A stretch of DNA of 64,000 nucleotides from Parvibaculum sp. (GTDB taxonomy: Bacteria; Pseudomonadota; Alphaproteobacteria; Parvibaculales; Parvibaculaceae). Both the position numbers and the translations under genes were made by a program. The stretch lies in NCBI GenBank assembly GCA_002694985.1, contig NZNS01000005.1:124001-188000 (forward strand), written 5' to 3'. Under the pieces are notes generated by a model, which was not told where the DNA came from, did no database searches, and saw only the letters and a program-made list of their open reading frames with translations. Shown piece after piece: positions 8,092-17,586 of the stretch (within the stretch, counting starts at the first letter, position 1; each line of letters opens with the position of its first letter).

Positions 8092-9090
8092 ATGGACATC
8101 AAGAACGGTCTCGTCGACTCGATCGGCAACACGCCCATGCTGCGCCTGAAGCGCGCATCGGAAGAAACCGGCTGCGAGATTCTCGGCAAGGCCGAATTCC
8201 TGAACCCCGGCCAGTCGGTGAAAGACCGCGCCGCCCTCTACATCATCGAGGACGCGGTGAAGCGTGGCGCACTGAAGCCCGGCGGCGTCATCGTGGAAGG
8301 TACGGCTGGCAATACGGGCATCGGGCTCGCCCTTGTCGGCAATGCGCTCGGCTTCCGCTCGGTAATCGTGATCCCGGAGACGCAAAGCCAGGAGAAGAAG
8401 GACATGCTGCGGCTCTGCGGCGCTGAGCTGATCGAAGTTCCGGCAGTGCCCTACAAAGACCCGAACAACTACGTGAAATATTCCGGCCGCCTTGCCGAGG
8501 AACTTGCGGCGAAGGAACCGAACGGCGCCATCTGGGCAAACCAGTTCGACAATGTCGCAAACCGGCAGGCGCATATCGAGACGACCGGGCCTGAAATCTG
8601 GAAGCAGACCGACGGCAAGGTGGACGGCTTCATCTGCGCCGTCGGCACGGGCGGCACGCTGGCCGGCACGGGCATGGCACTGAAGGCGAAAAGCAAGGAT
8701 GTGCAGATCGGCATTGCCGATCCGATGGGCGCCGCGCTCTACAACTATTACAAGAATGGCGAACTGAAATCCGAGGGCACCTCGATTACCGAAGGTATCG
8801 GACAAGGCCGCATCACGGCGAACCTTGAGGATGCGCCGATCGACCAGGCCTTCCAGATTCCCGACGAGGAAGCTCTGCCGATCATCTTTGGATTGCTCAA
8901 GGAAGAAGGTCTCTGCCTCGGCGGATCGAGCGGCATCAATGTCGCAGGGGCAATTCGCCTCGCGAAGGAAATGGGCCCCGGTCATACAATTGTCACCGTG
9001 CTCTGCGATTACGGCACACGCTACCAGAGCAAGCTGTTCAACCCGGCTTTCCTCAAGGAGAAGAACCTGCCTGCGCCGGATTGGCTCTAG
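8092..9090 (+). CDS. cysK: Cysteine synthase A (O-acetylserine sulfhydrylase)
   Basis: 332 residues. PLP-enzyme motifs: NPGQSVKDRAA with the Schiff-base lysine, EGTAGNTGIGLALVG (substrate loop), GTGGTLAGTGMALK (phosphate-binding glycine loop) and GGSSGINVAGAIRLA near the C-terminus. It makes L-cysteine from O-acetylserine and sulfide. It is followed after 21 bases by a sulfurtransferase gene, forming a small sulfur-metabolism unit. Confidence 0.93.
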   Translation: MDIKNGLVDSIGNTPMLRLKRASEETGCEILGKAEFLNPGQSVKDRAALYIIEDAVKRGALKPGGVIVEGTAGNTGIGLALVGNALGFRSVIVIPETQSQEKKDMLRLCGAELIEVPAVPYKDPNNYVKYSGRLAEELAAKEPNGAIWANQFDNVANRQAHIETTGPEIWKQTDGKVDGFICAVGTGGTLAGTGMALKAKSKDVQIGIADPMGAALYNYYKNGELKSEGTSITEGIGQGRITANLEDAPIDQAFQIPDEEALPIIFGLLKEEGLCLGGSSGINVAGAIRLAKEMGPGHTIVTVLCDYGTRYQSKLFNPAFLKEKNLPAPDWL

Positions 9091-9111
9091 GCGGAACGAG
9101 GGACGAGAGAC

Positions 9112-9957
9112 ATGTACGAGGCCACCTCTCCGCTTGTGACAACCGAATGGCTGGCAACGCATCTGGATGCGCCCGATGTGCGCGTGGTGGACGCCTCATG
9201 GTACCTGCCGCAGATGCAGCGAAACGCCCGCGAGGAATATGAGCGCGAGCACATTCCGGATGCTGTCTTCTTCGATATCGACGAGATTTGCGATCTCGAC
9301 AGCCCCTATCCTCACATGCTGCCGAGCCCGGAGAAATTCTCGTCGCGTGTGCGCGGCATGGGACTTGGCGACGGCAACCGCGTGGTCGTCTATGACGGTG
9401 CCGGGCTTTTCAGCGCCGCCCGCGTCTGGTGGATGTTCCGCGTCATGGGGCATGACGATGTGACCGTGCTCGATGGCGGATTGAAGAAGTGGAAGGCGGA
9501 GGAACGCCCGCTGGACGACATGCGTCCGCGCAACTCCGCGCGCCATTTCACCGCACGACGCAACACCGGCCTCATCCGCGACCGCAAGGCGATCCTCCAG
9601 AATATCGAGACATGCGCCGAACAGGTGCTGGATGCCCGGAGTGCCGAACGCTTCCATGCGAAAGAGCCCGAACCTCGCCCGGACCTGCGCGGCGGCCACA
9701 TTCCCGGCAGCCTGAACTTGCCCGCAAGCAAGCTCATCACCGAGGACGGCACGATGAAAAATCCCGAAGAGCTGAAGAGGCTCTTCGAGGAAGCGGGCGT
9801 TGATCTCAACCGTCCCGTCATCACGACATGCGGCTCGGGCGTCACCGCCTCCATTCTCGCACTTGGTCTTGCCGTACTCGGCAAGCCACAGGTTCCCGTC
9901 TATGATGGCTCATGGGCTGAATGGGGCGCGACGCCGGAGATGCCCGTCGAAAGCTGA
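9112..9957 (+). CDS. sseA: Thiosulfate/3-mercaptopyruvate sulfurtransferase
   Basis: 281 residues with two rhodanese domains. The N-terminal inactive domain ends in [20 protein letters not shown]. The C-terminal domain carries the active-site loop [17 protein letters not shown] with the catalytic cysteine. The CGSGVTA form is typical of 3-mercaptopyruvate sulfurtransferases rather than thiosulfate rhodaneses. It transfers sulfane sulfur to cyanide or thiols, and lies directly behind cysK. Confidence 0.9.
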   Translation: MYEATSPLVTTEWLATHLDAPDVRVVDASWYLPQMQRNAREEYEREHIPDAVFFDIDEICDLDSPYPHMLPSPEKFSSRVRGMGLGDGNRVVVYDGAGLFSAARVWWMFRVMGHDDVTVLDGGLKKWKAEERPLDDMRPRNSARHFTARRNTGLIRDRKAILQNIETCAEQVLDARSAERFHAKEPEPRPDLRGGHIPGSLNLPASKLITEDGTMKNPEELKRLFEEAGVDLNRPVITTCGSGVTASILALGLAVLGKPQVPVYDGSWAEWGATPEMPVES

Positions 9958-9977
9958 ACTGGAAACGGGCGCGAGAG

Positions 9978-10496
9978 ATGGGAAAAAAACACAAGACAAC
10001 CGTCACCCATCTCGAAATGACGGCACCGCCGCGCCTGCCCCTTGTTCCGCACCCGCCCGGCAAATACGCCCTGATGCGCGCGGAAAACCCGCCGGTTCAT
10101 TTCTATCGCTATCTCTATGATGCTGTTGGCCGCGATTACGTCTGGGTGAACCGCAAGCGGCTGTCGGACGCCGCCCTCGCACAGATCATCCAGCACCCGG
10201 AAGTCGAGATCTACGTGCTTTACGTAAACGGCGTACCGGCCGGCTATTTCGAACTCGACTTTCGCGCGTTGCCGCGCGCCGAGCTCTCATTCCTCGGATT
10301 GATGCCCGAACAGATTGGCTCCGGGCTTGGCAGTTTCCTGCTGCGCGAGGCAATCAGCATGGCCTGGTCGCGCGAGACGAAGCGCCTCATCGTCCAGACT
10401 TGCACCCTCGATCATCCGCGCGCCCTGCCGCTTTATCAGCGCATGGGCTTCACGCCCTACGCGCAGGAAGAAGCGGTTCTGGAAGAGATCGACTGA
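9978..10496 (+). CDS. GNAT-family N-acetyltransferase
   Basis: 172 residues from the ATG at 9978. PAGYFELDFRALPRAELSFLGLMPEQIGSGLGSFLLREAI holds the GNAT motif A (GSGLGS for acetyl-CoA pyrophosphate). LDHPRALPLYQRMGFTPYAQEE is the family's C-terminal signature. It starts 20 bases after sseA, so it is probably in the same transcript. The substrate is unknown. Confidence 0.88.
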   Translation: MGKKHKTTVTHLEMTAPPRLPLVPHPPGKYALMRAENPPVHFYRYLYDAVGRDYVWVNRKRLSDAALAQIIQHPEVEIYVLYVNGVPAGYFELDFRALPRAELSFLGLMPEQIGSGLGSFLLREAISMAWSRETKRLIVQTCTLDHPRALPLYQRMGFTPYAQEEAVLEEID

Positions 10497-10505
10497 GCGT
10501 CGAAC

Positions 10506-11294
10506 TCAATGCCCGAGAATTTGCGCGAGGAACTCTTTCGTCCGCGCGTGTTTCGGCGTGTTGAAGAATTCTTCGGGGGGCGCTTCCTCGATAATCTCGC
10601 CTGCATCCATGAAGACGACACGGTTTGCGACTTCCCGCGCAAAGCCCATTTCATGCGTGACGCAGAGCATGGTCATGCCTTCCTGCGCAAGCTCCACCAT
10701 GACGTCGAGCACTTCCTTGATCATTTCCGGGTCGAGCGCGGAAGTCGGCTCGTCGAAGAGCATGATCTTCGGGCTCATGCAGAGCGCGCGGGCAATGGCC
10801 ACGCGCTGCTGCTGGCCGCCGGATAGCTGACCGGGATATTTCCCCGCCTGCTCGGGAATACGCACACGCTCTAGAAAACTCATGGCGAGATCACGCGCTT
10901 CGCGCTCCGGCATCTTGCGCACCCAGAGCGGCGCCAGTGTGCAGTTCTCCAGCACCGTCATATGCGGAAACAGGTTGAACTGCTGAAACACCATGCCGAC
11001 TTCGCGCCGCACCTCGTCGATGCGTTTCAGATCTTCGGTAAGCTCGATCCCGTCAATGACGATGCGGCCTTCGTCATGCGGCTCCAGCCGGTTGATGCAG
11101 CGAATGAGCGTAGATTTGCCCGAACCGGACGGCCCCGCAATGACGATGCGTTCGCCTTCATTCACCGTCAGATCGATATCTTTCAGAACGTGAAAATCGC
11201 CAAACCATTTGTTCACGCCGGTCATCTCGATCATCACCTTGTCGGAGACTTTGAGTTTCGGCGTTTTTACCGACGCTGCGGTTCCCTCGGACAT
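10506..11294 (-). CDS. aapP: General L-amino acid ABC transporter, ATP-binding subunit
   Basis: 262 residues. Walker [15 protein letters not shown]-loop [13 protein letters not shown], signature [16 protein letters not shown], Walker [15 protein letters not shown] and H-loop [12 protein letters not shown] are all present. The group is the polar amino-acid transporter ATPases (GlnQ/HisP/AapP). It is last in the aapJQMP operon, and its stop faces that of the GNAT gene with nine bases between them. Confidence 0.95.
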   Translation of the reverse strand: MSEGTAASVKTPKLKVSDKVMIEMTGVNKWFGDFHVLKDIDLTVNEGERIVIAGPSGSGKSTLIRCINRLEPHDEGRIVIDGIELTEDLKRIDEVRREVGMVFQQFNLFPHMTVLENCTLAPLWVRKMPEREARDLAMSFLERVRIPEQAGKYPGQLSGGQQQRVAIARALCMSPKIMLFDEPTSALDPEMIKEVLDVMVELAQEGMTMLCVTHEMGFAREVANRVVFMDAGEIIEEAPPEEFFNTPKHARTKEFLAQILGH

Positions 11295-11303
11295 CGTTAT
11301 CTC

Positions 11304-12416
11304 CTAGCGCTCGCGCGCCGCGTTGAGCTTGCGTTCCATGAAATTCGAATATTGCGACATCCCGAAGCAGAAGACCCAGAAGACGAGCGCCGCGAAGATG
11401 TAGCCGGTGAGCGCACCCTGCGGCACCGTCCATGACGGATCGCTGAGTTGCGCGCGGACCTGCCCCAGAAGGTCGAAGATGCCGACGATCAGCACCAGTG
11501 TTGTATCCTTGAAGAGCCCGATGAAGGTGTTGACGATGCCCGGAATGACATGGCGCAGCGCCTGCGGTAGAACCACCTGCCCCATCGCCTGCCAATAGGT
11601 GAGACCGAGCGCGCGCGCCGCTTCATATTGCCCGGCCGGGATCGCCTGCAAGCCGCCGCGAACCACTTCCGCCATATAGGCCGAGGAGAAGAGCGCGACA
11701 CCAACGAGGCAACGCAGGAGATTGTCCGGACTCATCCCCTCCGGCAGGAAGAGCGGCAGCATGACGCTTGCCATGAAAAGTACGGTGATGAGCGGCACGC
11801 CGCGCCAGAACTCGATGAAGAGGATGCAGAGCATCCTTATGGCCGGCATGGACGAACGCCGCCCCAGCGCAAGGACGATACCGAGAGGCAGCGACACGAC
11901 GATGCCCGTGAGCGCCACGACCAGCGTGACGAGCAGCCCGCCCCACTCGCTCGTCGGAACGGGACGGAGCCCCGGCCGGTCCCCCGCAAGCAGCACAAGT
12001 GCGATCAGCGGATAGATGACAAGCAGAAAGATCAGGTTGAAACGCTTGGCAGGCGCCGAGGGAATAAGCGCCGGCACGATGGCAAGAATGCCGAGCGCGA
12101 AGACAATGTTTACGCGCCAGAGCTCGTCCTGCGGATAGCGGCCATAGATGAACTGCCCGATATTCGCCCAGACGAAAGGCCAGCAAGCACCCTTGCCGTC
12201 ACCGAGGCAAGCTTCCCGGGTCGTCCCCGACCAGACAGCGCTGAAAATCGTGAAGTCGAGAAAGGGCGGAATGGCGAGCCACAGCAGATAAAGGCAAGCC
12301 AAAGTAAGGATGGTGTGGCCCACACTCGAAAACAGATTGCGCCGCGCCCAGACGACCGGCGACATGCGCATCTGGCTTTTGGGCGGCGGACGGCCTGTCA
12401 CATCTTCCATCGCCAT
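11304..12416 (-). CDS. aapM: General L-amino acid ABC transporter permease AapM
   Basis: 370 residues with about eight transmembrane segments. The polar amino-acid permease core is near the C-terminus (EVVRGGLQAIPAGQYEAARALGL, the EAA loop contacting the ATPase). A long N-terminal extension with an inserted segment around WSGTTREACLGDGKGACWPF is characteristic of AapM/BztC-type subunits. It lies between aapQ and aapP with gaps of three and nine bases. Confidence 0.93.
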   Translation of the reverse strand: MAMEDVTGRPPPKSQMRMSPVVWARRNLFSSVGHTILTLACLYLLWLAIPPFLDFTIFSAVWSGTTREACLGDGKGACWPFVWANIGQFIYGRYPQDELWRVNIVFALGILAIVPALIPSAPAKRFNLIFLLVIYPLIALVLLAGDRPGLRPVPTSEWGGLLVTLVVALTGIVVSLPLGIVLALGRRSSMPAIRMLCILFIEFWRGVPLITVLFMASVMLPLFLPEGMSPDNLLRCLVGVALFSSAYMAEVVRGGLQAIPAGQYEAARALGLTYWQAMGQVVLPQALRHVIPGIVNTFIGLFKDTTLVLIVGIFDLLGQVRAQLSDPSWTVPQGALTGYIFAALVFWVFCFGMSQYSNFMERKLNAARER

Positions 12417-12419
12417 CGT

Positions 12420-13622
12420 TCAACGCTCCTGCAGCGCTACGCGCGCATTGTACCAGTTCATCGCAAGCGAGGTGAGAAGGCTCAGCGTGAGATAGACCGC
12501 CATCGTGATCGCGATGACTTCAATCGCCTGGCCTGTCTGGTTGAGGACCGTGCCGGAAAAAACGGCAACGAGATCGGGATAGGCAATGGCGACCGCGAGC
12601 GAAGAGTTCTTGGTGAGGTTCAGTATCTGGCTCGTCAGCGGCGGAATGATGAGACGGAGCGCCTGGGGAATGACGACGAGACGAAGCGTCGTACTTTCCT
12701 TGAGGCCGAGAGAAGCCGCCGCCTCGCGCTGCCCTCTGCCGACGGACTGGATGCCCGCGCGAACGATCTCGCCGATGAAAGCCGCCGTGTAGAGCGTAAG
12801 ACCGAGAACGAGAGCGACGAACTCCGGCAAAAGCCGCATACCGCCCGTGTAGTCGAAAGCACCCTCGACCGCGAAATCGAGATGAAAGGGCGCCCCCGCG
12901 ACAAGCCATGTGACCCCGGGAAGAACAACGACGAGTGCGGCGAAAACCCGCCAGGCAGGGAACAACTGGCCGGTGTCGCGCTGCCGCTTCCTTGACCAGC
13001 GGACGAGAAAGATACCGCCGATGAGCGCAACGGCAAATGCCGCCAGAAAGGCGATAATGCCAGCATCGAAAATCGGGGCGGGAAGGATCAGCCCGCGATT
13101 GTTGATGAGTACGCCGGGCAGCGGATTGAGACTGTCGGCAGGCCCCGGCAAGGGACGAAGCACCGCGAAATACCAGAAGAAAAGATGCAGCAGCAGCGGA
13201 ATATTGCGCATGATCTCGACATAGGCGGCGGCAAGTTTCGCGATCAGCCAATTGTTCGAGAGCCGCAGAACACCGATCAGGAAGCCGAGCAGCGTCGCCA
13301 GCACGATACCGATAACGGCGACAACCAGCGTATTCAGCAGGCCGACGAGAAAGGCGCGGCCGTAACTGGATTGCTCGCTATAGGGAATGAGAGTCTGGAT
13401 GATGCCGAAGCCGGCCGTGTTGTCGAGAAAGCCGAAGCCGGATGAGATGTTCAGCCGTTCGAGATTTTCCTGCGCCGTCGCGGCAAAGAACCAGACAACG
13501 GAAATGACGGCGATGAGGACCGACGCCTGATAGACGAAGGAGCGAACGCGCGGATTGTTCCATCCGAGCGGTGTCGCGCTGCGCGAGCGCGCTCCCTTGC
13601 TGTGCCCCTGCCCCATGCTCAT
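12420..13622 (-). CDS. aapQ: General L-amino acid ABC transporter permease AapQ
   Basis: 400 residues. The first permease part (ISVVWFFAATAQENLE, then FLVGLLNTLVVAVIGIVLATLLGFLIGVLRLS) is separated from the EAA-loop half (FIGEIVRAGIQSVGRGQREAAASLGL) by the large extra region typical of AapQ/BztB. It pairs with AapM to form the membrane channel of a broad-specificity amino-acid importer. Confidence 0.93.
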   Translation of the reverse strand: MSMGQGHSKGARSRSATPLGWNNPRVRSFVYQASVLIAVISVVWFFAATAQENLERLNISSGFGFLDNTAGFGIIQTLIPYSEQSSYGRAFLVGLLNTLVVAVIGIVLATLLGFLIGVLRLSNNWLIAKLAAAYVEIMRNIPLLLHLFFWYFAVLRPLPGPADSLNPLPGVLINNRGLILPAPIFDAGIIAFLAAFAVALIGGIFLVRWSRKRQRDTGQLFPAWRVFAALVVVLPGVTWLVAGAPFHLDFAVEGAFDYTGGMRLLPEFVALVLGLTLYTAAFIGEIVRAGIQSVGRGQREAAASLGLKESTTLRLVVIPQALRLIIPPLTSQILNLTKNSSLAVAIAYPDLVAVFSGTVLNQTGQAIEVIAITMAVYLTLSLLTSLAMNWYNARVALQER

Positions 13623-13627
13623 GCCCC

Positions 13628-14731
13628 TTAGCGGACCGGTGGCGCATATTGTACGCCACCATCCGTCCAGAGAGCGTTCAGACCGCGTTTTATGCCGAGC
13701 GGCGTTTCCGTACCGACATTGCGCTCGAACATCTCGCCATAATTTCCGGTGGCCCGGATCGCATGAACCACCCAGTCCGGCGCAAGCCCTACGGCCTCGC
13801 CATAGGCCCCCTCGCGGCCCAGGAGACGCTTCACGCGCGGATTGTCGCTCTCAAGCATCTCGTCGATATTGGCCGAGGTCACGCCGAGTTCCTCTGCATT
13901 GAGCAACGCATTGAGCGTCCAGCGTCCGATATCCTCCCACTGCGGATCGCCCTGCCGCACCGCCGGGCCAAGCGGCTCCTTGGAAATGACATCGTCCAGA
14001 ACCTTGTTGGCGTCCGGGTCGGTGAGCTTGAGACGCTGCGCATAAAGACCGGAGGCGTCGGTCGTATAGGCATCGCAACGGCCCCGGTCGTAGGCAACGA
14101 CAGCCTCGTCGTTCTTTTCGAAGGAAAGAACCTTGTAGCTCAGCCCGCGACTACGAAAGAAGTCGGCCAGATTGAGCTCGGTCGTCGTGCCTGTCTCGGT
14201 GCAGATCGTAGCGCCAGCAAGGTCTTTTGCCGTGTCGATTCCCGAATCCTTGCGCACGATGAAGGACTGGCCGTCATAATAGGTGACGCCGATGAAATCG
14301 AAGCCAAGCTGCGTGTCGCGCGACATGGTCCAGGTCGTGTTGCGGGAGAGGATGTCGATCTCGCCCGATTGCAGCGCGGTAAACCGGTCCTTCGCGGACA
14401 AAGGCCGGAAACGGACTTTCGTCGGATCATGAAAAATGGCCGCGGCCAGCGCCCGGCAGAAATCCACATCGATGCCGGACCAGTTGCCCTGTTCGTCCGG
14501 GCTGGAAAAGCCCGGCAGCCCCTGGCTGACGCCGCATTGCAGAAACCCGCGATTACGTACCCGCTGAAGCGTGTCGCCCGCTGACGCGCGGTCCTCGCCC
14601 TCGCCACTCTGCGTGGAGGCAACCTGTGCATTTTGGTCGATCAGCAACAGGGGGTCATAGGGAAGGAAAAAATAGAGACCGCCGGCACCGATCAGGATTC
14701 CGACGATCAGGGCGACCAGAGGGTTCTTCAT
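13628..14731 (-). CDS. aapJ: General L-amino acid ABC transporter substrate-binding protein
   Basis: 367 residues with an N-terminal membrane/signal segment (LVALIVGILIGAGGLYFFL). LQRVRNRGFLQCGVSQGLPGFS and GIDVDFCRALAAAIF are the conserved blocks of family 3 periplasmic solute-binding proteins, AapJ/BztA type. It is the first gene of the operon, with AGGGAGACG before the start. It captures amino acids in the periplasm and delivers them to AapQM. Confidence 0.94.
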   Translation of the reverse strand: MKNPLVALIVGILIGAGGLYFFLPYDPLLLIDQNAQVASTQSGEGEDRASAGDTLQRVRNRGFLQCGVSQGLPGFSSPDEQGNWSGIDVDFCRALAAAIFHDPTKVRFRPLSAKDRFTALQSGEIDILSRNTTWTMSRDTQLGFDFIGVTYYDGQSFIVRKDSGIDTAKDLAGATICTETGTTTELNLADFFRSRGLSYKVLSFEKNDEAVVAYDRGRCDAYTTDASGLYAQRLKLTDPDANKVLDDVISKEPLGPAVRQGDPQWEDIGRWTLNALLNAEELGVTSANIDEMLESDNPRVKRLLGREGAYGEAVGLAPDWVVHAIRATGNYGEMFERNVGTETPLGIKRGLNALWTDGGVQYAPPVR

Positions 14732-14910
14732 TCGTCTCCCTTTGGGGATGGTTGCGAAGACGCTCGCAGACAGGATTATGATTCCCCCAGACTACCCGCC
14801 GCGCCCGGCAGCGCAAACCCCCGGGGCGAAGTTCGCGGGATTTTGCTTCGTACCCTGTTTTCCCCTTAAATGCCGGGATCAGATCGGGATATCGGCATCG
14901 GCGGAGCGAA

Positions 14911-16077
14911 ATGACGAAGAAAAAACAGGATACGCTGATCGTAACGACTGGCCGCGACCCGGAGGCGAACTTCGGTATCGTCAATCCGCCGGTTTACCAC
15001 GCCTCCACTGTTCTTTACCCGACGCTTGAAGCCGTGAAGAACCGCACCCAGCCGGTGACCTATGGCCGCCGGGGCACACCCACCACATTCGCGTTGCAGG
15101 AGGCCATCGCCGAACTCGAGGGCGGCTACAAGACAGCGCTCACCTCCTCCGGCCTGTCGGCAGTGACGACCGCCCTCCTCGCCTTTCTCAAGGCCGGCGA
15201 CCATCTGCTGATGGTCGATAGCGTCTACCAGCCCTCACGCCATTTTTGCGACAACGTACTGACCCGTTACGGCGTCAGCGTGGAATATTACGATCCGCTG
15301 ATCGGTGACGGCATCGAGAAGCTCGTTCGCCCCGAGACAAAGGTGATCTTCACGGAATCGCCTGGCTCCGTGACCTTCGAGGTTCAGGACATTCCGGCCA
15401 TTGCCGAGGTGGCGCACCGCAACAACATCACCGTCATGCTCGATAACACATGGGCATCGCCGCTTTATTTCAAGCCTTTCGAACATGGCGTCGACGTCTC
15501 GATCCAGGCGGTGACGAAATATCTTTGCGGCCATTCGGATGTGATGATGGGTTCGATCACGACGAATGAAGCGGCGTGGACGAAAATGCTGGACACACAC
15601 GGCGCCATTGGCCAGTGCGCCGCGCCCGACGATGTCTATCTTGTGCTTCGCGGTATACGCACGCTTTCCACGCGCCTCGAACGCCATATGAAAACGGGCA
15701 TCGCACTGGCCGAGTGGCTCAAGAATCGCCCGGAAGTTGCGCGCGTTCTTCACCCGGCACTCCCCGGCGATCCCGGTCATGCTCTCTGGAAGCGCGACTT
15801 CACCGGCGCCTGCGGGCTCTTCTCCATTGAGTTGAAACCCTGTTCCGAAAAGGCGCTGGCGGCTTTCCTCGACGGGCTCGAACTCTTCGGCATGGGCTAT
15901 TCCTGGGGCGGCTTCGAAAGCCTCGTCATTCCGCAATATCCCGGGAAAATGCGAACTGCGACGGGCTGGAATGCGCAAGGCCAGGTCCTCCGCTTCCATG
16001 CGGGTCTTGAAGACATTGGCGACCTCATTGCGGATCTCGAAGCAGGTTTCGAGCGGCTGCGCGCGGCGGAAAGCTGA
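14911..16077 (+). CDS. metC: Cystathionine beta-lyase
   Basis: 388 residues of the Cys/Met-metabolism PLP fold. TYGRRGTPTTFALQEAIAELEGG is near the N-terminus, LLMVDSVYQPSRHFCDNVL supplies the family's cofactor environment, and SIQAVTKYLCGHSDVMMGS contains the PLP lysine. YSWGGFESLVIPQ near residue 330 fits the beta-lyase rather than the gamma-synthase branch. It converts cystathionine to homocysteine. It is followed by modABC with a 12-base gap. Confidence 0.9.
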   Translation: MTKKKQDTLIVTTGRDPEANFGIVNPPVYHASTVLYPTLEAVKNRTQPVTYGRRGTPTTFALQEAIAELEGGYKTALTSSGLSAVTTALLAFLKAGDHLLMVDSVYQPSRHFCDNVLTRYGVSVEYYDPLIGDGIEKLVRPETKVIFTESPGSVTFEVQDIPAIAEVAHRNNITVMLDNTWASPLYFKPFEHGVDVSIQAVTKYLCGHSDVMMGSITTNEAAWTKMLDTHGAIGQCAAPDDVYLVLRGIRTLSTRLERHMKTGIALAEWLKNRPEVARVLHPALPGDPGHALWKRDFTGACGLFSIELKPCSEKALAAFLDGLELFGMGYSWGGFESLVIPQYPGKMRTATGWNAQGQVLRFHAGLEDIGDLIADLEAGFERLRAAES

Positions 16078-16089
16078 CGGAGAAACAAG

Positions 16090-16863
16090 ATGCGCGTGAC
16101 GCTTTGTTGCCTCGCATTCCTTGCGGCCCTCGGTGCCGGAAAGGCGATTGCTTGCGAGCCCGTTTCCATCTTCGCGGCGGCCAGTACGACCGACGCCGTG
16201 ACCGGCATCGCGCAAGCTTTCGAGGCGGAAACAGGATGCAACGTGACGGCTGTTTTCGCAGGCTCGTCCACACTCGCCAAACAGATTGAGGCGGGCGCTC
16301 CGGCCTCCATCTTCCTCTCTGCGAATGAAAGCTGGATGGACGAGCTGGAGAAGAAGAACCTTGTGCTGCCCGACACGCGCAGCGATCTTCTGGCCAATGA
16401 ACTCGTGCTTGTCGTGCAGAAAGGACAGAAGCTCGAATTCAGCCTCGATGAAGATGCGGACCTTGCTGCTGCGCTCGCTGGAGGGCGGCTGGCCCTCGCC
16501 AATCCTGATGGTGTTCCCGCCGGCATCTATGCGAAGCAGGCACTCACCCAAATGGGCCTTTGGGACGGCGTTGCGGCAAGCATCGTCGCAGCCGAAGACG
16601 TGCGCGCTGCACTTGTCTGGGTCGCACGGGGTGAAGCGCGCGCCGGTATCGTCTACCGCACGGATGCGCGAATCTCTCCCGATGTCGAAATCGCCGCCGC
16701 GCTGCCTGATGAGACCCATGATCCGGTCCGCTATCCCGTTTCCCTTATCACCGGGCGCGCAAACAAGACCGCGCGCGACTTTCTTGCCTATCTCAAGGGT
16801 CCGGCCGGTGCGCGTGTCTTTGCTGAATATGGCTTCACGCCGCTCGACACTCCGGTCAACTGA
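16090..16863 (+). CDS. modA: Molybdate ABC transporter substrate-binding protein
   Basis: 257 residues with a signal peptide (MRVTLCCLAFLAALGAGKAIA). VSIFAAASTTDAVTGIAQAFE, FAGSSTLAKQIEAGAPASIF and ALVWVARGEARAGIVY match ModA. It binds molybdate or tungstate in the periplasm. The likely use of the metal in this window is the CoxL-type molybdenum hydroxylase at 33.6-37.3 kb. Confidence 0.93.
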   Translation: MRVTLCCLAFLAALGAGKAIACEPVSIFAAASTTDAVTGIAQAFEAETGCNVTAVFAGSSTLAKQIEAGAPASIFLSANESWMDELEKKNLVLPDTRSDLLANELVLVVQKGQKLEFSLDEDADLAAALAGGRLALANPDGVPAGIYAKQALTQMGLWDGVAASIVAAEDVRAALVWVARGEARAGIVYRTDARISPDVEIAAALPDETHDPVRYPVSLITGRANKTARDFLAYLKGPAGARVFAEYGFTPLDTPVN

Positions 16864-16866
16864 CAG

Positions 16867-17586
16867 ATGAGCGACATACTGCTCACCCCCGCAGAGGCGC
16901 AAGCCCTCTGGCTCTCGCTCAAGATCGGGTTCGCCGGAGCATTGCTCAGCCTGCCCTTCGGGCTGCTCGTCGCATGGCTGCTATCGCGGAAAGATTTCCC
17001 CGGCAAATTTGCCCTCGACCTCATTGTGCATCTGCCGCTCGTCATGCCGCCCGTAGTCACCGGCTATCTGCTGCTGCTCACCTTCGGCAGCCGTGGCCTT
17101 CTTGGCGAATGGATGCAGGAAACACTGGGGCTGACGATTGCCTTCAACTGGAAGGGCGCGGCGCTTGCGGCCGCTATCATGGGCTTTCCGCTCCTCGTGC
17201 GGGCGCTACGGCTCTCCTTCGATGCGGTGGACCGGAAACTCGAACAGGCGGCCCGCACCCTCGGCGCAACGCAATGGGACGTTTTTCGAAGTGTAACATT
17301 GCCACTCATCATGCCGGGACTGCTGACCGGCCTGCTGCTCGCCTTTGCGCGGGGGCTTGGCGAATTCGGCGCCACCATAACATTCGTTGCGAATATTCCC
17401 GGCGAAACCCAAACGCTGCCGATCGCGCTCTATAGCGCGCTGCAATCGCCCGGCGGCGAGATACGCGCACTCCGCCTGCTCGTGCTCTCCGTCGCCCTCG
17501 CCATAGGGGCACTTGCCGCTTCCGAAATATTCGCCGCTCGCATGCGCCGACGCATATTCGGTGCCGGAACGGAGCGCACAACATGA
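16867..17586 (+). CDS. modB: Molybdate ABC transporter permease
   Basis: 239 residues with five to six transmembrane segments. LPLVMPPVVTGYLLLLTFG and the EAA-type loop LEQAARTLGATQWDVFRSVTLPLIMPGLLTG are typical of ModB, followed by RGLGEFGATITFVANIPGETQTLPIALY. It starts three bases after modA and overlaps modC by four bases. Confidence 0.94.
   Translation: MSDILLTPAEAQALWLSLKIGFAGALLSLPFGLLVAWLLSRKDFPGKFALDLIVHLPLVMPPVVTGYLLLLTFGSRGLLGEWMQETLGLTIAFNWKGAALAAAIMGFPLLVRALRLSFDAVDRKLEQAARTLGATQWDVFRSVTLPLIMPGLLTGLLLAFARGLGEFGATITFVANIPGETQTLPIALYSALQSPGGEIRALRLLVLSVALAIGALAASEIFAARMRRRIFGAGTERTT

Noticed and set aside
11628..12995. A 455-residue plus-strand frame opposite aapM and aapQ
   Set aside because: It is an antisense shadow rich in Arg, Asp and Glu with no domain; the permeases are certain.
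14732..14910. Possible SAM riboswitch before metC
   Set aside because: The region is GC-rich with no recognisable SAM-I or SAM-II core, and the same holds in front of metY.
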